Part shown: positions 8,509 to 16,299 of the stretch, piece by piece | How positions within the stretch are numbered: the stretch's first letter is position 1 | Layout: each line of letters opens with the position of its first letter | Assembly: GCA_944392145.1 (NCBI GenBank) | Contig: CALXVS010000015.1 | Location: forward strand, 1-34,762 | Reading direction: 5' to 3' | Source of the DNA: an uncultured Alphaproteobacteria bacterium | GTDB taxonomy: Bacteria > Pseudomonadota > Alphaproteobacteria > CAAHEQ01 > UBA3637 | Length of the DNA stretch: 34,762 nucleotides | Translations under genes and position numbers: made by a program | Notes under the pieces: model-generated | Databases searched by the model: none | Told to the model about the DNA's origin: nothing | The model's input: the letters and a program-made list of their open reading frames with translations, nothing else

Positions 8509-8991
8509 TCACTTATCCCGACTTACAACATCCATAAATCTGTCATCCCCCGTAAAACGATCACAATCAACGTCTGTTGCAAAATCCCCCCCGCACCCGA
8601 AAGTGATTTGATATTGTGTATTCACAGCTGCTAAACTTTTCATTGGACCGCATAACTCTTGCGGGATATCCCGAATTGTTAAATAATATATCTCTTCCCC
8701 ATATGATGTTATTCTGAATGAAAACTCATATTCTAATCCCTCAATTAAATCAGGAAACTCTGATAAATTTACATAATCTTGGCCTGCACCGATTTGTGTT
8801 TTGGCAACAATCATACGTTTGTTGATTCCATCAAAAATTTCATTGGCCCGATACCGGTTTAAGGCCGCACGATACCCCGCAATGCCGCCAATACTCAACA
8901 CCCCCATAATCGCCAAGACCCCCAGCATTTCCACCATGCTCCGCCCCGATTCGGACGATAAATTTGTTTGTGCCATTAAACGTTGTTTCAT
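8509..8991 (-). CDS. Type IV pilin/pseudopilin-like protein
   Basis: The 160-residue product has a type III (prepilin) signal. A short basic leader ends at Gly16, with cleavage before Arg17, and Glu21 falls at mature position 5 as in type IV pilins. A hydrophobic helix (MLGVLAIMGVLSIGGIAGY) follows. The C-terminal domain has cysteines at ELCG, FGCG and DVDC, one pair of which may form the D-region disulfide of pilins. A prepilin peptidase would process it and it would assemble or anchor at the inner membrane. No pilus assembly gene lies in the window. The ATG is preceded by GGGAG. The promoter would lie inside the inverted-repeat segment at 9021-9196. The exact role (pilus, pseudopilus or competence) is unknown. 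Confidence 0.8.
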   Translation of the reverse strand: MKQRLMAQTNLSSESGRSMVEMLGVLAIMGVLSIGGIAGYRAALNRYRANEIFDGINKRMIVAKTQIGAGQDYVNLSEFPDLIEGLEYEFSFRITSYGEEIYYLTIRDIPQELCGPMKSLAAVNTQYQITFGCGGDFATDVDCDRFTGDDRFMDVVSRDK

Positions 8992-9020
8992 GTGTTTTCT
9001 CCCTTTATCTTTTATTCTTT

Positions 9021-9196
9021 TGTCTTAAAAAAAGGATCGTTTTTTTTAGGCATGTTTTAAAAGGAAAAATAATCTATCCCAAAATACATGTTTTTTATTG
9101 AATTACAATAACTTATTTTTTTATTGACACACTTCTTAAAATAGGCTAATTTAATTCAAACGGGCGTTACATTCTAACGATCCTTTTTTTTAGACA
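9021..9196. repeat. 21-bp inverted repeat enclosing a promoter-like AT-rich segment
   Basis: Positions 9021-9041 and 9176-9196 are reverse complements with one mismatch; the inner 15 bases (aaaaaaaggatcgtt) match perfectly. The 134 bases between contain TTGACA at 9124-9129 with a poor TAATTT 17 bases on (rightward). Leftward there is TTGTAA (9103-9108) with TATTTT (9081-9086), 16 bases apart. The segment lies directly upstream of the leftward pilin-like gene. It could be an invertible promoter, a small MITE-like element, or a pair of regulatory hairpins. No clear target-site duplication is seen. Confidence 0.6.
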
Positions 9197-9233
9197 CATT
9201 ATTTTTAGATTTATCTTATTGTTTTATAAGGGG

Positions 9234-9560
9234 AAAGCGGTATTCATGTTGCCTGGATCCAAAGCATACGCAAGGATGACCGCCGGGGGTGCGTTGCCGG
9301 CTGGGACTCCTCTCTACCGTCACCCTCTAAGCTTGGCCCGAGGGTCCAGGGCAAAGAGTCCTTATTTTAGCGGGGGTCAAGGGAGGAAAAGCGGTATTCA
9401 TTTCCCTGGGTCCAAAGCGTTCGCAAGGATGACCGCCGGAGAGGTATTGCCGGCGGTGGATTTTTTCACCGGTGGGGACGTCTCTTATCCCTTAAAAGCG
9501 GTATTGTTTTTCCTGGATTCCCGCTTTCGCAAGCATGATGGGGCGGGGGAGGCAAGGAGG
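9234..9560 (+). repeat. Composite dispersed repeat block
   Basis: Three copies of the module that begins AAAGCGGTATT, carries CCTGG(A/G)T and ends GCAAG(G/C)ATGA lie near 9234-9283, 9388-9436 and 9495-9540. One copy of the second module (GGCCCGAGGGTCCAGGGC) lies near 9333-9365. This fills most of the 678-base gap between the pilin-like gene and tsaB. The open frame at 9219-9599 is a translation of the repeat. The rest of the gap is the inverted-repeat segment at 9021-9196 and a possible weak tsaB promoter near 9607-9635. Confidence 0.85.
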
Positions 9561-9669
9561 ACAGACGAGGGTGTGTTACAGGCAACACGGGGAAGGTAAA
9601 AAAAGCTTGCTTTTAATGTGAAAAAAGCTTAAATTAAGCAAAAATAAAACGAAATAAACAAGGAAACAT

Positions 9670-10305
9670 ATGACGAAAGAATTACCATTGATTTTGGCGA
9701 TTGATACCACGGGCGCATTTGTATCGGTGGCATTGATGACACCCGATGAGGTGATTGGCGTGCTGCACGAAGACATGGAACGTGGGCAAGGGGAACGTTT
9801 GATTCCTGCGGTGGATGAATTGATGCGTGCCAGTGGCCGTTCTATGCAAGAGTTGACGGGTGTGGCCGTGGCCGTGGGGCCGGGGTCGTTTACGGGGGTT
9901 CGCATCGCATTGGCGGCGGCACGCGGATTCGGGCTTGCTTTAAATATTCCCGTTGGAGGTGTTACGTCGTTTGAAGCGGCCGCATGGGGTATCGGGCAAC
10001 CCGTGCAGGTGATTTTGGATACCAAGCGTGGAGATTTTTATGTTCAGGGGTTTGATGCGACAGGTATGCCAACATCAGCGCCCCAAATCAGAACGCCCGA
10101 ATCGCTTCAATCCCTGAAAGACTGTCGTGCGGCAGTGGGAGATGGGGCTGTCGCGGCAGCCAAAGTTGCTTGTTTTGAAGTCATTATTCCGTCAGAGCCG
10201 GCGGCAGTGCGTGTGGGGCGGGTAGCACTGAGTCGTCTGCCCCATCCGTTACCCCCCGAACCGCTTTATTTGCGTGAGGCCGATGTTACATTGCCCCGCC
10301 GATAA
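9670..10305 (+). CDS. tsaB: tRNA threonylcarbamoyladenosine biosynthesis protein TsaB
   Basis: TsaB (YeaZ) is the scaffold partner of TsaD in making t6A at position 37 of ANN-decoding tRNAs. The 211 residues show the ASKHA-fold start LAIDTTGAFVSVAL. They also show GQGERLIPAVDELM and the family hallmark AVGPGSFTGVRIAL followed by GLALNIP and VTSFEA. The length is normal for an alphaproteobacterial TsaB. AAGGA precedes the ATG at good distance. A possible weak promoter (TTGCTT, 17 bases, TAAATT at 9607-9635) lies ahead. The rimI gene overlaps its 3' end in another frame, so the two are translationally coupled, a common tsaB-rimI arrangement. Confidence 0.95.
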   Translation: MTKELPLILAIDTTGAFVSVALMTPDEVIGVLHEDMERGQGERLIPAVDELMRASGRSMQELTGVAVAVGPGSFTGVRIALAAARGFGLALNIPVGGVTSFEAAAWGIGQPVQVILDTKRGDFYVQGFDATGMPTSAPQIRTPESLQSLKDCRAAVGDGAVAAAKVACFEVIIPSEPAAVRVGRVALSRLPHPLPPEPLYLREADVTLPRR

Positions 10306-10717
10306 ATCATGTGATATGATGGCGGCAGCATTGGCACACATACATGCGTGCTGCTTTGATAAGCCATGGTCGGCGGTGGAATTTCAAACACTGTTGAAAT
10401 TACCGACATCTGTAGTGGTGGCGGAAACAAAGGGTTTTTTGCTGGCATCCCATGTATTAGATGAACTTGAAATTTTGACATTTTGTGTATTGCCCGAAGC
10501 GCGCCGTCAGGGGATTGGTCGGCGCTTGTTGGATAATATGTTGCATGAGGCCGCCGGGCAAGATGTGAAGACCGTATTTTTGGAGGTGCGTGCCGATAAC
10601 ATCCCCGCGATTACCCTGTATCGGGGGATGGGATTTTACGACAATGGGCGGCGCCCGGGGTATTATACCACACCACAGGGACGGGTGGATGCGGTGTGTT
10701 TAAGATACGATTTTTAA
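10283..10717 (+). CDS. rimI: Ribosomal-protein-alanine N-acetyltransferase RimI-like (GNAT)
   Basis: This GNAT-family acetyltransferase would transfer acetyl from acetyl-CoA to a protein N-terminus (S18 in the classical case). The acetyl-CoA loop is visible as RRQGIGRRLL, preceded by EILTFCVLPEA. The RimI-typical LEVRADNIPAITLYRGMGF follows, then RPGYY. The N-terminal FDKPWSAVEF is also typical. The start is uncertain: GTG at 10274, ATG at 10283 and ATG at 10316 are in frame, and none has a well-spaced ribosome site. I prefer 10283, which gives a normal-length N-terminus of 144 residues and a 23-base overlap with tsaB. A 7-bp hairpin (AGCGGCA/TGCCGCT, 10721-10738) begins right after the stop, at the edge of a dispersed repeat. 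Confidence 0.88.
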   Translation: MLHCPADKSCDMMAAALAHIHACCFDKPWSAVEFQTLLKLPTSVVVAETKGFLLASHVLDELEILTFCVLPEARRQGIGRRLLDNMLHEAAGQDVKTVFLEVRADNIPAITLYRGMGFYDNGRRPGYYTTPQGRVDAVCLRYDF

Positions 10718-11003
10718 GAAAGCGGCATCAGTGCCGCTGGATCCTCGCCTGCGCAAGGATGACCTCTCCCCCTCTCGTCATGCCCGACCCCGATCGGGCA
10801 TCCAGGGCAATAATTCCTTATTTTGGTGGGGCGTCAAGGGCAGGAAAAGCGGAATTAGTTTTCCTGGATGCTCGCATTCGCAAGCATGACGGGGGGGGGA
10901 AGCAAGAATGACGGCCGGGGCGGCATTGCCGGTGGTGTTTTTTTCACGGGCGGTGACTCCCGCCCGATATCATGCCCGACCCCGAGGGCATTCGGGGCAA
11001 AGA
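10718..11003 (+). repeat. Composite dispersed repeat block between convergent genes
   Basis: The block starts with the AGCGGCATCAGTGCCGCT hairpin and continues through GGATCCTCGC...GCAAGGATGAC. A hairpin module TGCCCGACCCCGATCGGGCA follows, then CCAGGGCAATAATTCCTTATTT and a second diverged copy of both modules. It runs from the rimI stop codon almost to the stop codon of the opposing gene at 11009, so it forms the whole 3' intergenic space. No gene is supported here. Confidence 0.85.
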
Positions 11004-11008
11004 ATATA

Positions 11009-11395
11009 TTAATTTTTCTGTTGTGCTAATTCCGTTAAGGCGTCGTTTAGAACAGCTTCTCCTTCCGCCGTATCAGCTTCAAGGGCGGCAACAGCCTCTT
11101 TTTTTTCGGCGACGACAGCTGTTAAAAATGACTTTAAGATATCATACCATACCGGTTGATCTTTAAATTTTTCGGCATGCATAATCGCGTAATCAAGTGG
11201 TAGTTCGTCGGGATCCAATCCACCATATAAATAAGATACCAAATTGGCCATTTCCCGCCGTGCGGTTTCGGCATCAAACGAATCAAGTGAATCGGGTGTA
11301 ACCGTCAAGGTAACATGACCGACCAAGGCCAATGCCTGACGTTGAGCATAAGCTTTTTTATAAGCATTGAACAAAAGTTCTTGAGCAGTTGGCAT
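11009..11395 (-). CDS. Uncharacterised small protein, paralogue of its upstream neighbour
   Basis: I do not recognise this 128-residue family. It is soluble, acidic and mostly helical by eye, with no signal peptide, membrane segment or cysteine. It aligns along nearly its full length with the first half of the 11412-12062 product. Shared positions include (E)(L/I)LF..Y...Y.QR near the start, V.YL.G.(P)D in the middle, and KDQPVWYDIL against QDQPFWREL. The C-terminus is an alanine- and glutamate-rich helix. AAGGAG sits seven bases before the ATG and the gene follows its paralogue by 16 bases, so they form one leftward operon. That operon is divergent from the VirB6-like array, which suggests but does not prove a related function. 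Confidence 0.75.
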   Translation of the reverse strand: MPTAQELLFNAYKKAYAQRQALALVGHVTLTVTPDSLDSFDAETARREMANLVSYLYGGLDPDELPLDYAIMHAEKFKDQPVWYDILKSFLTAVVAEKKEAVAALEADTAEGEAVLNDALTELAQQKN

Positions 11396-11411
11396 AATGT
11401 ATCTCCTTATT

Positions 11412-12062
11412 TTAATTAAACTGTGATTTAATATCTATTTTAAGATGCGCCAGGTATTTTCCCAAGCGTTTATTTTCATCGGCGGCAGCTTTGGGGGACA
11501 GAATGGTTTTGCCATTATCGTCTGTTACCTGAATCGGTGAAAAAAAGGCCGGATTTGTTTCAAGGGTTTTGACGGCAGTTTCCTCATCTGTTAAAAACAT
11601 TTTAAAATAATTACGGGCCAATTTTTCACCGTCCACATGAAATCCACCCGCCCGAATGGCACTGGCCATTGCACGGATATAGGCTTTTTTAAGTTCATCG
11701 CGGGCATCCAAGAAATCAATCCAATCGCCCATTTCTTCTTTTAAATGTTCTTTTTCAACCTCAATCCCCTCGCTCTCCTCGGTTACAATCAGGTCAAACC
11801 ACGCCACCACCAATTCGCGCCAAAACGGTTGATCTTGATACGTGTCAACCAATTGAATTCCTTCATCAAATGAATACGCCTCAATATCCGGCACACCTAA
11901 TAAATAACTGATAACTTGTTTTGTTTCACCCCGGGCTTTCGCATAATCAAGTGCATCGGCCGAAACGGGTTGAACGGTCATGGCCGGAGCATCGGGTAAA
12001 ATGGATCGTTGTTCGTATAACCGGTGATAAAGGTCAAATAAAATCTCCCGCGAAGTTTTCAT
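11412..12062 (-). CDS. Uncharacterised protein, larger paralogue, divergent from the VirB6-like operon
   Basis: This 216-residue protein has no recognisable family. Its first 100 residues are a duplicated relative of the 11009-11395 product (EILFDLYHRLYEQR, VISYLLGVPD, DQPFWRELV). The remaining half is unique, with a charged helical stretch (EGIEVEKEHLKEEMGD) and a C-terminal part rich in lysine and asparagine. There is no signal peptide or membrane segment, so it is probably cytoplasmic. AAGGAG precedes the ATG at eight bases and a good leftward promoter lies at 12101-12129. The intergenic region of about 185 bases is shared with the VirB6-like operon. Chaperone, regulator or cargo of that system are open possibilities. 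Confidence 0.75.
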   Translation of the reverse strand: MKTSREILFDLYHRLYEQRSILPDAPAMTVQPVSADALDYAKARGETKQVISYLLGVPDIEAYSFDEGIQLVDTYQDQPFWRELVVAWFDLIVTEESEGIEVEKEHLKEEMGDWIDFLDARDELKKAYIRAMASAIRAGGFHVDGEKLARNYFKMFLTDEETAVKTLETNPAFFSPIQVTDDNGKTILSPKAAADENKRLGKYLAHLKIDIKSQFN

Positions 12063-12100
12063 TTTTGGTCTCCTTATTTAAAAAAATGAAACATAAACGC

Positions 12101-12129
12101 AGTATAGCCGAAAAATATGATTGATGCAA
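12101..12129 (-). promoter_or_regulatory. Promoter for the two small paralogues
   Basis: On the minus strand TTGCAT (12124-12129) and TATACT (12101-12106) are exactly 17 bases apart. The predicted start near 12094 gives a leader of about 32 bases before the ATG at 12062. Confidence 0.6.
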
Positions 12130-12137
12130 AAAAAATA

Positions 12138-12177
12138 TTTCATTATTTAAAAAAATCTGCTATACTTATTAAAGTAT
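12138..12177 (+). promoter_or_regulatory. Probable promoter and palindrome ahead of the VirB6-like operon
   Basis: TATACT at 12161-12166 is a good -10 box, but the sequence 17 bases upstream (TTTCAT) is a poor -35, which suggests dependence on an activator. A palindrome, ATACTT-ATTA-AAGTAT (12162-12177), overlaps the -10 box and the start point. It resembles the palindrome at 32893-32913, which also begins at a TATACT box. Confidence 0.35.
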
Positions 12178-12247
12178 CACAGCGGGGATGCCCGCAAAAT
12201 TTCTTTTTTTGTCACTCGTTTTTAAAAGGCAGGGGACGTTAAGGGCT

Positions 12248-13717
12248 ATGCGGATAAAAACAATTTTGATGTTGATTACGCTTTGTTGCTTGACGGTATC
12301 TCCCGCTTTGGCGGGTGATGATGCCCCATCATTTGTAGATACATTAAAGGAATTTGCCGGTACGGGATTGGGTGCTTTCGGGTGCTTTTTTTGCCCGATT
12401 TACAGTGTGATATTTGACGCCTTAAACAATTTGGCCACAAATATTGCCCAGGGAACAGCCGATTTATTTTTGATGATTGCCGGTATCGGGTTATTGTTTT
12501 TAATCGCATGGAAAGTCGGTCGTCTTGTAACACAATTACAGGAAGTTGACATCATGCAATTTTTAGAGGATTTATTTAAACCCTTAGGTCGGGCAATCAT
12601 CGCGGTCTGTTTATTGATGTTTCCGATTTCTATTTTTTATTATTTGGTATCACCAATGGTACAGCTGTCTTTAACCGCGGCAAATGTTATTTATACCGAG
12701 GCAGGGGCCAAGGAAATGACAATTGTCAAATTGGCTCGTGAAGCAGAGGGAATCAATTTAACGGTTAATTGCACGTCGCCTCAGAAATTGAACGCGCAAA
12801 ATGAAGGAAAACGGGAAATGGCGTTCAGTCCCGGTGTCAAAGAAAGTTTAATTTGCAACCTGCAACAAGTCAGTGCGTCACTTGTTGTCCCTATGGTGTT
12901 GGGATCTATTTTATTTATTGCTTCTTGGTTTACGGGCATATTCGGCGTTATTCCTAATTTTGTGGTCATGGGAATAGCCAGTATATTGATTTTCTTTTAT
13001 TTTTTCATGTTAGTATCTTATTCTACCAAATTATTGGATGCCCTGATGCGGTTGGCGTTTGTGGCGGCATTGATGCCAATATGGATTGTGTTGTGGATTT
13101 TTCCCGGAACGGCGCAATACACTAAAAAGGCATGGGATCAGTTATTAACCGCCTGTTTTATGTTTTTGGCATTAAATGTGATGTTGGCTTTTATTTTATT
13201 AATGCTTGATTCGGTCCAATTCCCCGATCGGTTTATTGATTATTTGGTTCAAGGAAAAGTTATGAAGGCCATCGTTGAATTGACGGTATCGGCGTTTGTG
13301 GCCTGTTTGCTGCCCTTGATTTGTATGCCGTTGCTGGGGGCGGCTGAACAGTTGGCCGGTTCCATTACGGGGGCTCAATCCCTTGGGTTGAATGAGGCGG
13401 CCGATAAAGTAGCGGATCCAGTGGTACAAAAGGCTGTTGGGGGTGTTACAGTGGCGGCGGGTGCGGACGCCGGTGCGGCAAAAGCGGTTAAGGCGGGTAT
13501 GGCTAATCGTAAAGCCGGTGGCACATTCCGTGCCGGATTTGGAGCCTCAGTTCGGGAATCTATGACAAAATCCAAATTGGCTGCTTGGACAGGAGATACT
13601 TTGGAGGAAAGAGAACGCAGCAGAAAAAAAGAAAGACAGAAGAAAACAACATCAACTGCAGGCGGGGGTGCTCCGACACCATCAATGAGCGGAGAGTCCA
13701 AAGGAGACGTATCATGA
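12248..13717 (+). CDS. VirB6/TrbL-like membrane protein 1 (with signal peptide)
   Basis: VirB6/TrbL proteins form the polytopic inner-membrane part of type IV secretion channels. This 489-residue copy has a Sec signal (MRIKTILMLITLCC... ending ALAG near residue 23). C46-FF-C49 follows, then about seven or eight hydrophobic segments up to about residue 385. The loop after LQEVDIMQFLEDLFKPLGRA and FYYLVSP carries Cys175 and Cys203 (CNLQQV), shared with the next two copies. The signature WIFPGTAQYTKKAWD is present. The C-terminal 100 residues are hydrophilic and basic. A longer frame begins at 12188, but the signal peptide favours 12248. It opens the operon and its stop overlaps the next ATG. 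Family assignment is by architecture. Confidence 0.8.
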   Translation: MRIKTILMLITLCCLTVSPALAGDDAPSFVDTLKEFAGTGLGAFGCFFCPIYSVIFDALNNLATNIAQGTADLFLMIAGIGLLFLIAWKVGRLVTQLQEVDIMQFLEDLFKPLGRAIIAVCLLMFPISIFYYLVSPMVQLSLTAANVIYTEAGAKEMTIVKLAREAEGINLTVNCTSPQKLNAQNEGKREMAFSPGVKESLICNLQQVSASLVVPMVLGSILFIASWFTGIFGVIPNFVVMGIASILIFFYFFMLVSYSTKLLDALMRLAFVAALMPIWIVLWIFPGTAQYTKKAWDQLLTACFMFLALNVMLAFILLMLDSVQFPDRFIDYLVQGKVMKAIVELTVSAFVACLLPLICMPLLGAAEQLAGSITGAQSLGLNEAADKVADPVVQKAVGGVTVAAGADAGAAKAVKAGMANRKAGGTFRAGFGASVRESMTKSKLAAWTGDTLEERERSRKKERQKKTTSTAGGGAPTPSMSGESKGDVS

Positions 13718-16299
13718 TAAGTAAAATACGGTTTCCGAAAGGGATATATAAAACAATATTGTTATCCGTGGTCGTTTTTATTATCGTTTTATCGGCAGGA
13801 CCGGCGGCTGCGGCAGAAAACTTGTTTTTGACTCTTTTACAGTTATTTGCCAAGGGAGCCTCTGTGGTTGCTTCGGATGCAACAAGTAATGCCGGTTCGG
13901 CCATTGGTGAGGGAGCGTGTTGGTTCTGTCCCGTTTTTTCGTTGATTTTTGATGTGGCAAATACACTTGCCACATCGGTGGCGCAAAAGCTTTCCGGCCT
14001 GTTTTTGGTTTTATTGGGGTTGGGGGCATTATTCTTTTTGCTGTTCCGTACCGGTAAAATGCTTGTATCGTTGCAGGAAGTGGATCTGATGCAGTTTTTG
14101 TCCGATATTTTTAAATATTTGGGGCGGGTGATGGTGGCATCGGTTTTGCTGTCATTTTCATTGGGGATTTTTTATTATTTGATTTCACCGGTGGTGCAAG
14201 CGACTTTGACCGTTGGTAACATTATTTATACGACCGGCGGTGCCGCTGAAATGAAAGTTGTAAAAATGGTACGGGATGCATCGGAGGGATCGTTTGATTT
14301 AACCGTTAAGTGTTCTGATGCCGCGGCATTGGCCGACCAAAATGCGGGTAAGACCGAAAAAGCCTTTTCACCGGGGGTAAAAGAAGCGTTGATGTGCAAT
14401 CTGAAGCAGGTGGCAGCCTCGCTTGTTTCCGGTATGACATCGGGGATGTTTACGTTTTTTTATGGTTTGACGGCAGGGCCATTAGAATTACCCAATTCAT
14501 TGGTGATGTTACAAGGGATTATTTTATTTTTTATTTTTCTTTTTATTTTTATATCCTATCCGTTAAAGTTATTAGATGCAATGTTTCAGTTAGCCTTTGT
14601 GACGGCATTAACGCCGTTATGGGTTGTCTTGTGGGCCTTTCCGGCGACGGTTGGTTACACAAAAAAAGCATGGGAAATGTTTTTCGGTGCCATTATGACA
14701 TTTTTTATGATCAATGTTATTGGCACGTTGGTGTTAAACGTATTGGATACATATGCTTTTCCCGATACGATGTGGGATGCTTTGTTTTCCGCGAATGCCG
14801 AAAAAGTTTTAGAGCAATTTTCTTTAGGCGGATTGGAATTTTTATCTTTAATTGCCATGAGTGCTATTTGCCTGAAAATGCTGGGAACCGGTAAAAATTT
14901 GGCTCAGGCTTTCGGCGGTCTTGTTCTTGATTTAGGGATCAACGAGGCGGCTGGCAAAGCCACAAAAAAGGCAATGGGATCAACTATTAACGCTGGTAAA
15001 ACCCTTGGCCGAGCGGGGTTGGCCATTGCGGGGCAAGCCTCAAAATGGGGAGAAGCGGTCGGGCAAAAGGTCGCGCAAAAAGCTGACTTTGATAAACGCG
15101 TTGACACGGCGGCTGCCGAAACGGCTGCTACAGGAGCTGATATTGATGCAAAACAAAAGGCCGGTGCCTATAAAACAGACAGTGACTATAAAGAACAACG
15201 CACGCGTCGTAACAATCAAACGTTGGATGATATGCTTGTCGGATTGAACGCAATGGATCAACGGGCAGCTTTGAATGCCTTGAATGACAAAATTACAGCA
15301 GGCGCACGCGATAAAGGGATGGATGCAAATGCCCAAAATATGCAGGCCCGCATTGCCGAACGTATGGCCAAATTGGATAGCGGAGAGGATGCTTTACATA
15401 ACCGTGAGGCTGCCAATATGCGGCGTCGTGCCATTTTGGATAAGGTTAAAGCCGGTGCAAGTGGAAAAGAGGCGGTTAAGGACACTCCGTGTATAGAACC
15501 GCAAAAACATACCTTTAAAGGGGATATTATTGCCCGCACCAATGAAACAGTTACTACTAACTTTATCAATCAAGATGGGTTAGAACAAACTAACACCTAT
15601 GACGATAAAGGTAAATTAAAAGAATCGCAGGTAATAACCGATCGTTATTTGAATGGTCAGGCCAAAACCGTTGCTATTTTTGACGCAGACGGAAAGCGTG
15701 TCGGTACACGGACGTTGGAAGGATATCATCCCGAACGTTGGAAACAACAAAATGCCGATGGAACGCAAACCACCCAAACCGTTGAAAAAAATAAAGACGG
15801 CAGTGTGGAAACCATTCGTGATACAGTTTTATTGGATGCAGCCGGCAATGTTGCTGAAAAAATGACGTATGAACGGGAAAAATTGTCCATGGTTAAGGGA
15901 GATGATGGGCAAGAAATGATGAAACGTGAAACATGGACAACCGATCGGCAAACCGGGGAACAGCATAAGCGCACCGAAACGGGCATAGATGACGGAAATG
16001 GCGGATTACGTGTATTGCATCAACAAGATGAATCGTATGTTATTTCGCAAGAGAAACAAGAAAAGAGTTCGGACCTTAAAACCGTAACAAGTGTTGATTA
16101 TGCATATGACGAGGCAGGGAATTTGGTTTCTCGCCGTATGACGGATGCTGCCGGAAATAAAACACTGCGCCTTTATAACAGACCGGATCCGTCGGGGGGT
16201 AACCGAGCCTTTTCTTATTCAGAATATGATATTAAACGCGGTAAAACCATTTTGAAAGAACAACATTATTTTAAGCGGGAGGAACGCCAATGGCTGTAA
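13714..16299 (+). CDS. VirB6/TrbL-like membrane protein 2 with RHS/YD-like tail
   Basis: This is the second paralogue, 861 residues. The ATG at 13714 overlaps the previous stop (ATGA) and has AAGGAG seven bases upstream; a longer frame to 13585 lies inside gene 1 and is rejected. Residues 1-34 form an export signal ending AGPAAAAE. Cys69-W-F-Cys72 follows, then the same membrane core as gene 1 (LQEVDLMQFLSDIFKYLGR, FYYLISP, Cys200, Cys228 in CNLKQV, AFPATVGYTKKAWE). Residues about 420-598 are charged and probably helical. Residues about 599-861 form a beta-rich tail with RHS/YD-like units (YDEAGNLVSRRMTDAAGNK). The tail is related to that of gene 3. Large soluble tails also occur in rickettsial VirB6-like proteins. 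Function is inferred. Confidence 0.82.
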   Translation: MISKIRFPKGIYKTILLSVVVFIIVLSAGPAAAAENLFLTLLQLFAKGASVVASDATSNAGSAIGEGACWFCPVFSLIFDVANTLATSVAQKLSGLFLVLLGLGALFFLLFRTGKMLVSLQEVDLMQFLSDIFKYLGRVMVASVLLSFSLGIFYYLISPVVQATLTVGNIIYTTGGAAEMKVVKMVRDASEGSFDLTVKCSDAAALADQNAGKTEKAFSPGVKEALMCNLKQVAASLVSGMTSGMFTFFYGLTAGPLELPNSLVMLQGIILFFIFLFIFISYPLKLLDAMFQLAFVTALTPLWVVLWAFPATVGYTKKAWEMFFGAIMTFFMINVIGTLVLNVLDTYAFPDTMWDALFSANAEKVLEQFSLGGLEFLSLIAMSAICLKMLGTGKNLAQAFGGLVLDLGINEAAGKATKKAMGSTINAGKTLGRAGLAIAGQASKWGEAVGQKVAQKADFDKRVDTAAAETAATGADIDAKQKAGAYKTDSDYKEQRTRRNNQTLDDMLVGLNAMDQRAALNALNDKITAGARDKGMDANAQNMQARIAERMAKLDSGEDALHNREAANMRRRAILDKVKAGASGKEAVKDTPCIEPQKHTFKGDIIARTNETVTTNFINQDGLEQTNTYDDKGKLKESQVITDRYLNGQAKTVAIFDADGKRVGTRTLEGYHPERWKQQNADGTQTTQTVEKNKDGSVETIRDTVLLDAAGNVAEKMTYEREKLSMVKGDDGQEMMKRETWTTDRQTGEQHKRTETGIDDGNGGLRVLHQQDESYVISQEKQEKSSDLKTVTSVDYAYDEAGNLVSRRMTDAAGNKTLRLYNRPDPSGGNRAFSYSEYDIKRGKTILKEQHYFKREERQWL

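Noticed and set aside
9219-9599. A 126-residue open frame
   Set aside because: It covers several copies of the repeat module and repeats its own peptide (AYARMTAGG, AFARMTAGE), so it is a repeat translation.
8992-9669. A small RNA or CRISPR-like array in the long gap before tsaB
   Set aside because: The repeats are irregular composite modules without evenly spaced unique spacers; no RNA gene structure was recognised.
13585-13713. Upstream extension of the second VirB6-like gene
   Set aside because: It lies inside gene 1 in another frame; ATG 13714 has AAGGAG and starts a signal peptide.
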